Source of the DNA: Actinomycetota bacterium
Lineage (GTDB): Bacteria; Actinomycetota; Nitriliruptoria; Nitriliruptorales; JAHWKO01
Length of the DNA: 64,000 nt
Reading direction: 5' to 3'
NCBI GenBank assembly: GCA_019347675.1
Contig: JAHWKW010000001.1
Location: 62,001-126,000 of the forward strand
In this document: piece by piece, positions 53,781-61,712 of the stretch
How the letters are laid out: each line of letters starts with the position of its first letter
Position numbering within the stretch: position 1 is the stretch's first letter
The notes under the pieces: generated by a model
What the model saw: only the letters and a program-made list of their open reading frames with translations
Database searches by the model: none
What the model was told of the DNA's origin: nothing
Position numbers and translations under genes: made by a program

Positions 53781-54551
53781 TCAGATGGTGGGCTGTCCTG
53801 CCGTGAGCAGGCGCGGTGCGAGGTCTGCGAGCGCTTGGACGACCTCGGCCCCGTCGGCGTGCTCGATCAGCGGGACGCCGGCCCGGTCGGCGTCGACCAC
53901 CGCATCGCTCCACGGCAGCTGGGCGACGAGCTCGAAGCCGTGGCGCGCACAGAACTCCGCGATCGCCTCGGCGTCCGCGGGGGAGCGCACCTTGTTGGCC
54001 ACCACCCCCAACCGCGCGATCGGCAGCTCCTGGGCGAGCGCCGCCATGCGCCGCACCGTCTCCAGGGACCGGAAGTAGGGCTCGGCGACGAGCAGCAGCA
54101 CGTCGACGTGGCGGGCGGTGCCGCGGCTCAGGTGCTCCGGGGAGGCCTCCATGTCCACGATCGTGGTGATCCGCGGGCTGGCGCCGAGGTCACCGAGCAC
54201 GGCGCTGACGGTGGCGTGCGCGGAGCACAGGCAGCCCTCGTTGGCGTGGGCGGGCATGCCCATCAACGTCAGACGGACCCCGTCGGGTGCCCTGACCGTG
54301 TGATGGTCGAGGACGTCATCGACCGGTTCGACGAGAGCGGGGCCCTGCAACCGGCGTGACACGATCGAGGACGGCAGGATCGCGGGCTCGCCCTCACTCT
54401 CGCGGTCCACGCCCAGCGCCGTGGCCAGGTTCGGGTTGCTGTCGGCGTCGATCGCGACCACCGGCGCCCCGGAGCGTGCCAGCAGGCGGGCCAGGGTGGC
54501 CGAGATGGTGGTCTTGCCCGCCCCGCCCTTCCCGGCGACGGCGATCCTCAT
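53781..54551 (-). CDS. CooC/MinD-type ATPase (metal-insertion accessory)
   Basis: 256 residues. Deviant Walker A GKGGAGKTTI, DADSNPNLATALG, and a CxC motif in EGCLCSAHATV, as in CooC, the nickel-inserting ATPase of CO dehydrogenase. No CODH is present; the neighbour is a [NiFe] hydrogenase, so a role in nickel or cofactor handling for it is the best inference. ATG 54551 overlaps the PadR stop by ATGA, coupling the two. Confidence 0.87.
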   Translation of the reverse strand: MRIAVAGKGGAGKTTISATLARLLARSGAPVVAIDADSNPNLATALGVDRESEGEPAILPSSIVSRRLQGPALVEPVDDVLDHHTVRAPDGVRLTLMGMPAHANEGCLCSAHATVSAVLGDLGASPRITTIVDMEASPEHLSRGTARHVDVLLLVAEPYFRSLETVRRMAALAQELPIARLGVVANKVRSPADAEAIAEFCARHGFELVAQLPWSDAVVDADRAGVPLIEHADGAEVVQALADLAPRLLTAGQPTI

Positions 54552-54916
54552 GGCATGACCTCCACGCTCGCGCCCTCGAACAGTTCCTCGTAGCGGTCGA
54601 GGTAGCGTCCCAGCAGCCGGCGGACCTCACGCAGGGAACCGGACCACGCATGCAGCCAGTCGCGGCCGTCGTCGGTCACGACGTACGTGCGCCGCGCGGG
54701 ACCCGAGTCCGACGGCTCCCACCACGACTGGATCAGCCGTTCCTGCTCCATGGCTCGCAGTGCCCGGTACAGCCCGCCCGGGTCGGTCTGTTCCAGACCC
54801 AGGTCCGTCAACTGCTCCAGCAGGTCGTAGCCGTGCGACGGCTGCTCGGCCAGGAGCAGCAGCAGGCACGGCCGCAGGAAGTTGCGGGGCAGTCCGCTGG
54901 GGGCGTCGGAGGCCAT
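54548..54916 (-). CDS. PadR-family transcriptional regulator
   Basis: 122 residues. Winged-helix PadR domain: LLLLLAEQPSHGYDLLEQL, DPGGLYRALRAMEQERLI and RTYVVTDDGRDWL. It probably controls the divergent hydrogenase genes or its own operon. Start at 54916, overlapping the stop of the Cys/His protein gene by one base; its stop overlaps the CooC-like start. Confidence 0.88.
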   Translation of the reverse strand: MASDAPSGLPRNFLRPCLLLLLAEQPSHGYDLLEQLTDLGLEQTDPGGLYRALRAMEQERLIQSWWEPSDSGPARRTYVVTDDGRDWLHAWSGSLREVRRLLGRYLDRYEELFEGASVEVMP

Positions 54917-55374
54917 CAGTGTTGGTGCGCGTGCTGGGCGCGCTCCGCGGCGCAGGCCTCAGCCTCTTCGACCGACGCGTGGCACCAGCAGTCGGCGCTG
55001 CAGTCGCCGTGCGCCGGCTGGGTCAGGTCGGAGAAGGACGCGGAGAACTCGTCGGCGCCCTCCTTCAGGCCCGTGGCCGACAGGCGGAACCCGTCGCCCA
55101 CCACCTCCAGGTAGCCGTCGTCGACCAGCCGCTGCAGGTAGGTGATCCCGATCCCGGCGTCCACGCCGAGGAACCGCTCGATCAGGTCGGCGGTGACCAC
55201 ATCCCCGAAGTCGGCCACCCTGCCTCCGCTCTCCTCCTGAACCGACTCGGCCTCGCCCCGCAGCCAGTACATCACCTGCAGGATCTCGCTCCGCCAGTAC
55301 AGGGCTCGCAGCGATTCGGACTTGGGGACGTGTAGCTGCTCCACGGCGGCTCTCCCGCGATCGAACGTCGACAT
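54916..55374 (-). CDS. Winged-helix-like protein with Cys/His-rich C-terminal tail
   Basis: 152 residues. A helical start (RALYWRSEILQVMYWLRGE) and a likely winged-helix (LIERFLGVDAGIGITYLQRLVDDGYLEV) are followed by a tail GDCSADCWCHASVEEAEACAAERAQHAHQH with four cysteines and several histidines. That tail could bind a metal such as nickel or zinc, fitting the hydrogenase context. Not matched to a known family. ATG 55374 begins the minus-strand operon divergent from the hydrogenase. Confidence 0.7.
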   Translation of the reverse strand: MSTFDRGRAAVEQLHVPKSESLRALYWRSEILQVMYWLRGEAESVQEESGGRVADFGDVVTADLIERFLGVDAGIGITYLQRLVDDGYLEVVGDGFRLSATGLKEGADEFSASFSDLTQPAHGDCSADCWCHASVEEAEACAAERAQHAHQH

Positions 55375-55426
55375 GATGTCGCGTTGTGAAGGCAGCGTAG
55401 CGCCACCGCGGCGGTGCGGCAGGGGC

Positions 55427-55446
55427 GTCGCTTACAGTCGCTTACA
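55427..55446 (+). promoter_or_regulatory. Two tandem 10-bp repeats in the hydrogenase/PadR divergent promoter
   Basis: GTCGCTTACA occurs twice back to back, one helical turn apart, in the 208-base gap between the divergent operons. A regulator such as PadR or the adjacent winged-helix protein might bind. No factor is proven. Confidence 0.5.
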
Positions 55447-55582
55447 GACGGCCGCTTGGGTGGCGGAGGGACACCTGACCGCGCTGGACATCGCGAGGGG
55501 TAGGTGTAGGCTGCACATAGGCCCACCGTCGCTACTGCGGTTACGCGGCGGGGGACGCACACACGACGGGAGAGAGTCGCAG

Positions 55583-56989
55583 ATGGCAGTTCCACGGGAA
55601 GCCAAACAGGTCCCCAGCAGGACGCCGGCTCAGCAGCTCCTCGACTACGCCGGACCGGCCAGCCGGTTCAGGCTCGATGAGGACTCCCACGAGATCGGGG
55701 ACTTCGGGAACCCGACGCGGTCCTTCATGGAGTTTATGCTCGAGCCCGCCGCCAAGGCCAGTACCGGCAAGCGGCTGGGACCGCTGGAGAAGGTCCACGC
55801 GTTCTGGTTCGCCGGGATGAGCTGTGACGGGTGCACGGTGACGGTCAGCGGCGCCCACGCACCGTCGGTCGAGAGCCTGCTGCTCGGGGCGCACCCGGGC
55901 ATCCCCCGGGTCGCCCTGCACCACCCGGTCGTCCAGATCGAGTCGGGCCCCAACTACTTCTACGCCCACGAGCTGGCGGTCAAGGGGGAGCTCGACGCCC
56001 CGTACGTGATCATCCTCGAGGGCTCGATCAGCGACGAGGTCCGTGCCTACGAGACAGGTGGGTACTGGTCGGGTGCCGGCGAGGAGCCCTGGGGTCGCGG
56101 TGGCGAGCACCGCACCGTGTCGATCGACGAGTGGATCGCCCGGATGGCGCCCGGTGCGGCGGCGTCGATCGCGATCGGGACCTGCGCCACCTGGGGCGGC
56201 ATCCCCTCGGCGGAGGGCAACCCCACCGGGGCGATGAGCCTGATGGACTTCCTCGGGAAGGACTACCGCAGCGCCTACGGCGTCCCGGTCGTCAACATCC
56301 CCGGCTGCGCCCCGATCGGTGACAACTTCACCGAGACGGTCGCGGCCGTCCTGTACTTCCTGCAGGGCTACGGTCCTCTCCCCGAGTTCGACGAGATCGG
56401 TCGGCCGGCGTGGCTGTTCGGCGAGACCGTGCACCGCCACTGCGTCCGCGGCGCGTACTACGAGGAGGGCACCTACGCCAAGCACTTCGGCGACCCCGAG
56501 TGCCTGGTCGAGATCGGGTGCTGGGGGCCGGTGGTGAACTGCAACATCACCTCCCGCGGCGCCATCAACGGCTACGGCGGCTGCATGAACTCCGGTGGGG
56601 CGTGCATCGGGTGCACCATGCCCGGCTTCCCCGACAAGTTCACCCCCTTCTACAAGAAGCCGCCGGGGACGTTGGTGTCATCGAGCATCTCGCGGCTGGT
56701 CGGCAGCTTCGTCCGCCCGATGCGCAAGTACACCAACAACCACCTCAACCGTGAGACGCGGTGGGACGAGCACGGCGCGGTGCCCAGCGGCTGGGCCCGC
56801 GCGCAGTCCGAGCCAGGGTTCTTCAACGACCTCGGCCACAAGTTCTACGACCGCTTGCGCCGCGGCACCGACACCGGTCGGCGGCGTGGCGACGAGTGGG
56901 GCAAGGGCGGCTCCGACACCGTCTGGACCGAGGTGCGTGACCCGTCGCGGGAGGAGGACCTCTCGCTGCGGCCCGGCAGCCGGCGCTGA
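55583..56989 (+). CDS. hhyS: Group 1h [NiFe] hydrogenase small subunit
   Basis: 468 residues without a Tat signal, typical of the actinobacterial group 1h enzyme that oxidises atmospheric H2. The proximal cluster motif is GMSCDGCTV, with Asp where other groups have a third Cys, matching the unusual Asp-ligated cluster reported for the Ralstonia actinobacterial-type enzyme. Further cluster ligands appear in GTCATWGG, NIPGCAPIG, and the C-terminal HRHCVRGAYYEEGTYAKH to GGACIGCTMPGFPDKF stretch. It carries electrons from the large subunit. ATG 55583; large subunit follows. Confidence 0.93.
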   Translation: MAVPREAKQVPSRTPAQQLLDYAGPASRFRLDEDSHEIGDFGNPTRSFMEFMLEPAAKASTGKRLGPLEKVHAFWFAGMSCDGCTVTVSGAHAPSVESLLLGAHPGIPRVALHHPVVQIESGPNYFYAHELAVKGELDAPYVIILEGSISDEVRAYETGGYWSGAGEEPWGRGGEHRTVSIDEWIARMAPGAAASIAIGTCATWGGIPSAEGNPTGAMSLMDFLGKDYRSAYGVPVVNIPGCAPIGDNFTETVAAVLYFLQGYGPLPEFDEIGRPAWLFGETVHRHCVRGAYYEEGTYAKHFGDPECLVEIGCWGPVVNCNITSRGAINGYGGCMNSGGACIGCTMPGFPDKFTPFYKKPPGTLVSSSISRLVGSFVRPMRKYTNNHLNRETRWDEHGAVPSGWARAQSEPGFFNDLGHKFYDRLRRGTDTGRRRGDEWGKGGSDTVWTEVRDPSREEDLSLRPGSRR

Positions 56990-57031
56990 ACGCGGGGCTC
57001 CACCCGTAAACGACCAAGGAGAGCGGCAAAC

Positions 57032-58936
57032 ATGTGCTTCAAGAACCTCCCCATCGAGTTCGACGCCGCGGGGAACGCGTCCTGGAAGGGCGGGATCCCC
57101 GATCCCCAGTCGGTGACGATCGCGCGGCCTGAGCTGTCACTATCCGAGGACGAGCGCCAGGAGCAGATCCGCCGCTTGGTGGCCCGCAACGGGCACATCA
57201 AGGACCTCAACATGGACCCGATCACGCGTGTGGCGGGCGCGCTGGCGATCCACGTCGTGGCTGACCTCGACGAGGGTGTGTACCTCGATTCGCATTCGCA
57301 GGCGACCCTGTTCCGCGGCTACGAGGTGATCCTGATGGGCCGCGACCCCCGGGACGCGATCTTCGTGTCGTCGCGGGCGTGCGGCGTGTGCGGAGGCGTG
57401 CACGCGCACGCCGCGGCCTACGCGATCGAGATGGCGATGGGTCTGACCCCGCCACCGCTGGGCACGGTCGTGCGCAACCTCGGCGAGACTGCCGAGATGG
57501 GCTACGACAACCCGCTGCACCTGTACCTGCTGGCCGGTCCGGACTACTCGGAGTCCGTCGTCAAGCAGACCAACCCCGAACTGTGGCCCAAGGCCGAGAA
57601 GTGGAAGTGCCCGGGTGCGAACACCCACGGGTTCAAGACGATGGCCGACCTGATGCATGCCCTGAACCCGCTGACGGGTGCCCTGTACCGGGAGGGTCTG
57701 GACTTCACGCGGCACTTCCGTGAGTCGTTCGCGCTGCTGCACGGCAAGTACCCGCACCCGCAGACGATCGTGCCCGGCGGCGTGTCGACCACGCTCACGC
57801 TCCAGACGCTGAACGAGTACCACTCGCGGCTGGGGAAGGGCTACGACTACGCGCGGCGGATGATCGCCGTGTGGGACGACATCTACGCCTTCTTCATGGA
57901 GGCCGACGAGCGCAACATGTGGGTCGGGTACCGTCCGACCAACCACATCGAGCCGGGCTTCTGGGACGACCCCTACGCGTACGACGCCACCTACCAGAAC
58001 TGCAACGAGTGGGGGTTGCGTCGCTGGTCGACCCCGGGTGTCGTCGTCGACGGCGAGCTGAAGACCAACCGCCTGACCGACATCAACATCGGCTGGGAGG
58101 AGTTCGTCGACCACGCGTACTACGACCCGTCCACCACCAGGCGCTACTCGACCGACCCGCTGGGCAACCCGATCACCGAGCACCACCCGTGGAACAAGCG
58201 GACCCTGCCCCGCCCGGGCGCGAAGGACTTCCGCGGGAAGTACACCTGGTCGACGGCGCCCCGCTGGGACCGCACCGTCGTGGAGACCGGGGCGTACTCG
58301 CGCCTGCTGATGACCGCTCTGTCGCAGCAGCTGCCCGAGAACGACTTCATCGAGGCGACCGGGCACTCGCTGCGGATGGTCATCCCCAAGGCCGAGACCC
58401 ACGAGACCGAGGTCGAGTGGCACGTCCCGGAGGTGTGGAACGCGCTGGAGCGCAACCGCAGCCGCGCGTACCACTTCCTGTTCTCGCAGCTCGTGGCGAT
58501 GAACAACCTGCTGCTGGCGTACCGACTGCTCAAGTCGGGCGAGAGGCGCGTCGCTGCCGTCAAGCCAGACGAGCTCGACGACTACATCCCCCGGGAGGAG
58601 ACCCGCAGCGTCGGCTTCTGGGGAGCGGGTCGTGGCTGGCTGCTGCACCACCTGGTCATGGACCAGGGCAAGATCGTCAACTACCAGATCACGACGCCGT
58701 CGACGATCAACGCCTCGCCGCGGGACGCCTTCGACCAGCCGGGTCCCTACGAGGAGGCGGTCATCAACACGCCGATCCTCGAGGACATCTCGGACCCGTC
58801 GAAGTTCACCTCGATCGACATGATGCGTTCGGTCCGCAGCTTCGACCCGTGCATGCCGTGCACCACGCACGTGTACACGGGTCAGGGGACCGTGACCCGC
58901 GAGGTGAACACCTGCGCTTGCGGCGCGGACCTGTAG
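57032..58936 (+). CDS. hhyL: Group 1h [NiFe] hydrogenase large subunit
   Basis: 634 residues. Nickel-binding motifs L1 RACGVCGGVHAHA near 116 and L2 FDPCMPCTTH near 605, four cysteines in all; the ~25 residues after L2 (to CACGADL) are presumably removed by the maturation protease. The start MCFKNLPIEFD and ITRVAGALAIHV also fit group 1h. It splits H2 to supply electrons for respiration during starvation. ATG 57032 after AAGGAGAG; 42 bases from the small subunit gene. The hyp genes are not in the window. Confidence 0.94.
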   Translation: MCFKNLPIEFDAAGNASWKGGIPDPQSVTIARPELSLSEDERQEQIRRLVARNGHIKDLNMDPITRVAGALAIHVVADLDEGVYLDSHSQATLFRGYEVILMGRDPRDAIFVSSRACGVCGGVHAHAAAYAIEMAMGLTPPPLGTVVRNLGETAEMGYDNPLHLYLLAGPDYSESVVKQTNPELWPKAEKWKCPGANTHGFKTMADLMHALNPLTGALYREGLDFTRHFRESFALLHGKYPHPQTIVPGGVSTTLTLQTLNEYHSRLGKGYDYARRMIAVWDDIYAFFMEADERNMWVGYRPTNHIEPGFWDDPYAYDATYQNCNEWGLRRWSTPGVVVDGELKTNRLTDINIGWEEFVDHAYYDPSTTRRYSTDPLGNPITEHHPWNKRTLPRPGAKDFRGKYTWSTAPRWDRTVVETGAYSRLLMTALSQQLPENDFIEATGHSLRMVIPKAETHETEVEWHVPEVWNALERNRSRAYHFLFSQLVAMNNLLLAYRLLKSGERRVAAVKPDELDDYIPREETRSVGFWGAGRGWLLHHLVMDQGKIVNYQITTPSTINASPRDAFDQPGPYEEAVINTPILEDISDPSKFTSIDMMRSVRSFDPCMPCTTHVYTGQGTVTREVNTCACGADL

Positions 58937-58957
58937 TACGCAGCGGGTGAGTACTTC

Positions 58958-58997
58958 GGACCTGCGGCACCCGGACGTGCCGGGTGCCCGCAGGTCC
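58958..58997 (+). terminator. Hairpin terminator after the hydrogenase large subunit
   Basis: A 17-bp stem (GGACCTGCGGCACCCGG with CCGGGTGCCCGCAGGTCC, one bulged C) and loop ACGTG, 21 bases after the hhyL stop. It may end or attenuate transcription before the two downstream genes. Confidence 0.65.
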
Positions 58998-59128
58998 ACG
59001 CACAGCACAACAGCCAGCGGGGCGCCGGGCTGGGGGGCTGGTGTGGCCGCCGACGTGACGTCGAGCGTGCCCGCCGTTCGCTGCGGGGCCCTCGCGAACC
59101 GAGCACGAACGTTGAGGGGGGACCCACG

Positions 59129-59767
59129 GTGACCAGCTTCGCCTTCCCGGGCCTGACGAACGTCTTCCTCCAGATCATCCAGGCGCCAACCGCCAACCCG
59201 AGCGGGGCCCGTCAGGTCTGGGAGCGTTGGCACGAGAACCTGGCCTCTGGTGCCATCGGGTGGCAGGAGTCCATCGCCGGGGTCACCGATGACGGGCAGT
59301 TCATCGCGTTGGTGGAGTTCGTCTCGGAGGAGGCGGCCCGGAACAACCAACAGCGCCCCGAGCAGGATCTGTGGTGGCGTGACATGTCCGCGCAGCTGCA
59401 AGGTGACGCGACCTTCCACGAGTGCTCCAGCGTCTCGCAGTACGGTGAGGCTCTCGACGACAGGGCGACGTTCGTTCAGGTCGTCCAGGGACGCGCCGCG
59501 CAGATCGAACGGCTGCTGGGCGAGGTACCGCAGCGCGAGCACCACCATGCCTACGAGACCGATCTGGACCTGCTCGGTGGGCTGATCGGCATCCACGACG
59601 GGGGGGAGTTCACCGAGGTCGTGTACTACCCGTCGGAGGACGCGGCCCGCGACCCCGAGACCGGCCGGTCCCGTGAGCGCGGCGTTTCGATGATCGAGTT
59701 CCTGGCCGACCACATCTCCGACATCCGGTACCTGAACATCCGCGACCCCTGGATCCACCGCCACTGA
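59129..59767 (+). CDS. Hydrogenase-associated two-barrel hypothetical protein
   Basis: 212 residues. Two similar halves can be seen: IGWQESIAGVTDDGQFIALVEFVSEEAARN (residues ~43-72) and LLGGLIGIHDGGEFTEVVYYPSEDAARD (~150-177). The pattern suggests two dimeric alpha/beta-barrel (ABM-like) units. It lies between hydrogenase and maturation protease and is probably an accessory or electron-transfer partner; function unknown. GTG 59129. Confidence 0.7.
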   Translation: MTSFAFPGLTNVFLQIIQAPTANPSGARQVWERWHENLASGAIGWQESIAGVTDDGQFIALVEFVSEEAARNNQQRPEQDLWWRDMSAQLQGDATFHECSSVSQYGEALDDRATFVQVVQGRAAQIERLLGEVPQREHHHAYETDLDLLGGLIGIHDGGEFTEVVYYPSEDAARDPETGRSRERGVSMIEFLADHISDIRYLNIRDPWIHRH

Positions 59768-59804
59768 TGCGGCCGTCGGTGCCGATCCCCGGCCGGTAGG
59801 GCCC

Positions 59805-60569
59805 GTGAGCATCATTGTCGGGGCGGTCAGCCAGCTCTACCAGGGTGACCTGGACGTGGGGCGTCACGTCCTGGAGGAGTTGGCCAGAGACGACCTGGGC
59901 GACAACGTCTCCCTCGAGGACTTCCACTACGGGGCGGTGGCGGTCACCCAGCGCCTCGAGGAGCTCGATCCGTACACGTTGGTGATCGTCGGTCCCGAGG
60001 AGCGCGATCGCGAGCCCGGCACCGTCGAGCGACGCAGGATCGATTCGCTCGACATCGACCCGGCCGACGTGCAGGTTGCGATCGGCGACGCAGGGACAGG
60101 GTACGTCACGGTCGGGTTGCTCCTGGAAGTGGCCTGGGGGCTGGAGGCGCTGCCACCCCGGACGGTGACGATCGAGTTGGAGCCGGTCCTCGTGGGGCCG
60201 GGCGAGGAGATGTCAGCCGAGGCTCGGGCCGCCGTGCCTCAGTTGGCTGACCTCGTCCGGGCGGAGGTGCGGCGAGCCCCCCTCCTGGAGCTCGCCGACC
60301 GGATCCGCGGACGGTTGGAAGTCGAAGGCGACCGGCTGGAACCCTCGCCTGCCGTGGAGGCCCTCGAGGCACTCCTCGACGAGCTCGAGATCGTGGATCG
60401 CGAAGGACGGTGGGGCCGGACCTTCGCCGAGCGCGACCGGCTGAAGCTGCGCATCTCGATGGGTGAGACCGGGGAGGGCATGGACCAGCTGGACTGGGGC
60501 ATGTGGTGGGGTCTGATCGAGGAGATCGATCGCATCCAGCCGCTCGAGTCACAGCCTCCGTACCACTGA
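59805..60569 (+). CDS. Hydrogenase maturation protease with long C-terminal extension
   Basis: 254 residues. The N-terminal half fits HyaD/HybD-type endopeptidases, which cut the large-subunit C-terminus: VGAVSQLYQGDLDVGRHVLEEL, DFHYGAVAVTQRLEELDPYTLVIVG, then GYVTVGLLLEVAWGL. The usual GN.L..DDG motif is degenerate. From about residue 130 it carries an extra ~120-residue helical extension (VRAEVRRAPLLELADRIRGRL, ending LESQPPYH). GTG 59805 follows the hypothetical gene by 37 bases. Assignment rests on context plus partial motif. Confidence 0.72.
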   Translation: MSIIVGAVSQLYQGDLDVGRHVLEELARDDLGDNVSLEDFHYGAVAVTQRLEELDPYTLVIVGPEERDREPGTVERRRIDSLDIDPADVQVAIGDAGTGYVTVGLLLEVAWGLEALPPRTVTIELEPVLVGPGEEMSAEARAAVPQLADLVRAEVRRAPLLELADRIRGRLEVEGDRLEPSPAVEALEALLDELEIVDREGRWGRTFAERDRLKLRISMGETGEGMDQLDWGMWWGLIEEIDRIQPLESQPPYH

Positions 60570-60634
60570 CCCGCTCCGCAGTGACCCCCCTCCGCAGTGA
60601 CCCTTGACCCCGTCCACTGCCCGTCCGTCGCCGT

Positions 60635-61180
60635 CTACGGCGAGGTCCTGTGCAGCCACTGCGCCACCGAGGAGGCCGGGATGGCCAACGCGTACCTCGT
60701 GTCCCGTCCCACGGCGTAGACCACACCGACGAGCTCACCGCGTGCGTTGAGCACCGGCCCGCCCGAGTAGCCTGGGAGCACGACCGCCTTCACGCGCAGC
60801 ACGTTGGACGGTTCACCCAGAACGGGCCCTTGAAGCTGGTCGATCACGATGCCCTTCATGGCGGTGAACTCGCCCCCGAGTGGGTACCCGACCACCCGGA
60901 CGATCTCGCCGGTGCGGGGCGGATGGCGGGCGAACGCGACCGGGTGTCGCAGCGGCCGTGTTGTCCGCAGCACCGCCAGGTCGTGAGCGTCTGCCATGCG
61001 CAGGACCTCGACGCCGAGCGCGCGCCCGTCCCACGTCGAGACCTCCAGTGGGCCGGCTCCGTCCACGACGTGCCGGGCCGTGACCAGCAGCCGCGCACCG
61101 ATGGCGGTGGCGACCCCATGGACGTCCTGGCGTTGTGACACGGTGACGCGGAACGTCGACTCGCGTGCCACCTGTGGCAT
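60635..61180 (-). CDS. Trypsin-like serine protease (S1C/HtrA-type core)
   Basis: 181 residues with the full triad: His in VTARHVVDG, Asp in DAHDLAVLR and Ser in PGYSGGPV. No signal peptide, PDZ domain or membrane anchor is seen. The frame stays open about 120 bases upstream, encoding an Arg-then-Pro-rich stretch (WRWLRRRGR, APPPHQPPP) but offers no standard start codon before a stop. ATG 61180 is thus used. A cytoplasmic location or a missed start are both possible. Confidence 0.82.
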   Translation of the reverse strand: MPQVARESTFRVTVSQRQDVHGVATAIGARLLVTARHVVDGAGPLEVSTWDGRALGVEVLRMADAHDLAVLRTTRPLRHPVAFARHPPRTGEIVRVVGYPLGGEFTAMKGIVIDQLQGPVLGEPSNVLRVKAVVLPGYSGGPVLNARGELVGVVYAVGRDTRYALAIPASSVAQWLHRTSP

Positions 61181-61340
61181 CAGATCGGCGGGACGTGCCG
61201 GAGGTGGTTGGTGGGGCGGCGGCGCCTCGGCGGGGACGGCACGTCCACGGCGTCGCAGCCACCGCCATGCGCCGGCGACGCGAGTGTGGATGCCGCCTCG
61301 CGTGGTCCCTCCTCATGGCATCACGGTCGACCGGTAAGGA

Positions 61341-61367
61341 TGGCCCCGCAGCATAGCTGCGGGGCCA
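61341..61367. terminator. Perfect 12-bp hairpin
   Basis: TGGCCCCGCAGC, loop ATA, GCTGCGGGGCCA: 12-bp perfect stem. On the minus strand it follows the DUF1059 gene by 68 bases and precedes the protease gene, so it probably ends the small-membrane-protein operon. No long T-run. Confidence 0.7.
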
Positions 61368-61434
61368 CACGCTGGCCTGTTCGCCTTTGCACGGGGGCCC
61401 GCACGGGGCCCGCTGCCGACACTCACGCGGCGGT

Positions 61435-61611
61435 CTAGCGCTCCTGGGCGACGCGACGGACGTAGTTGCTCAGCGTCTTGCTCATGGTGTGGATGTCGTG
61501 CTTTTCCCTCAGGTGCTGCTCGACCTCACGCTGAAGCTGCTCCTCCGTCCCGGCACTGAAGCGCCCGCTGCAGTCGGCACCGGCGTCCCTTCAGCGGAAC
61601 TCGTACGCCAT
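61435..61611 (-). CDS. DUF1059 protein with in-frame UGA at the first conserved cysteine
   Basis: 59 codons: ATG 61611 preceded by AAGGGAG, then MAYEFR, UGA (61591-61593), RDAGADCSGRFSAGTEEQ, continuing QREVEQHLREKH to VAQER and TAG. The DUF1059 family has a Cys-x6-Cys motif at this place (CRDxGxDC); here UGA replaces the first Cys while everything after it fits the family and has normal codon bias. Reading through as selenocysteine would give a 58-residue product; a TGC-to-TGA mutation or a sequencing error are the alternatives. A hairpin covers the UGA. The gene is the last of a six-gene minus-strand cluster. Confidence 0.72.
61554..61596 (-). promoter_or_regulatory. Hairpin spanning the UGA codon (SECIS-like candidate)
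   Basis: In the mRNA, CG-CUGAAG (61596-61589) pairs with CUUCAG-UG (61561-61554), eight pairs including one G-U, with the UGA inside the lower stem. Above a GGA bulge, CGCC pairs with GGCG, then UGC with GCA around the loop CGACU, whose second base is G. This resembles the layout of bacterial SECIS elements, but short GC-rich stems arise easily by chance. Confidence 0.35.
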
Positions 61612-61712
61612 GCTGGCTCCCTTCTGTGGTGTCTCCGGTCTCGCCCGAGGTTGCGGCGGGCGACGTGCGGGTCAGGTGTGGGGCGCCCCGTCCGGTTCGA
61701 GTGGCGGGGGCG

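Noticed and set aside
57140-59815. 891-codon minus-strand open frame
   Set aside because: Entirely antisense to the hydrogenase large subunit and downstream genes; no recognisable domain.
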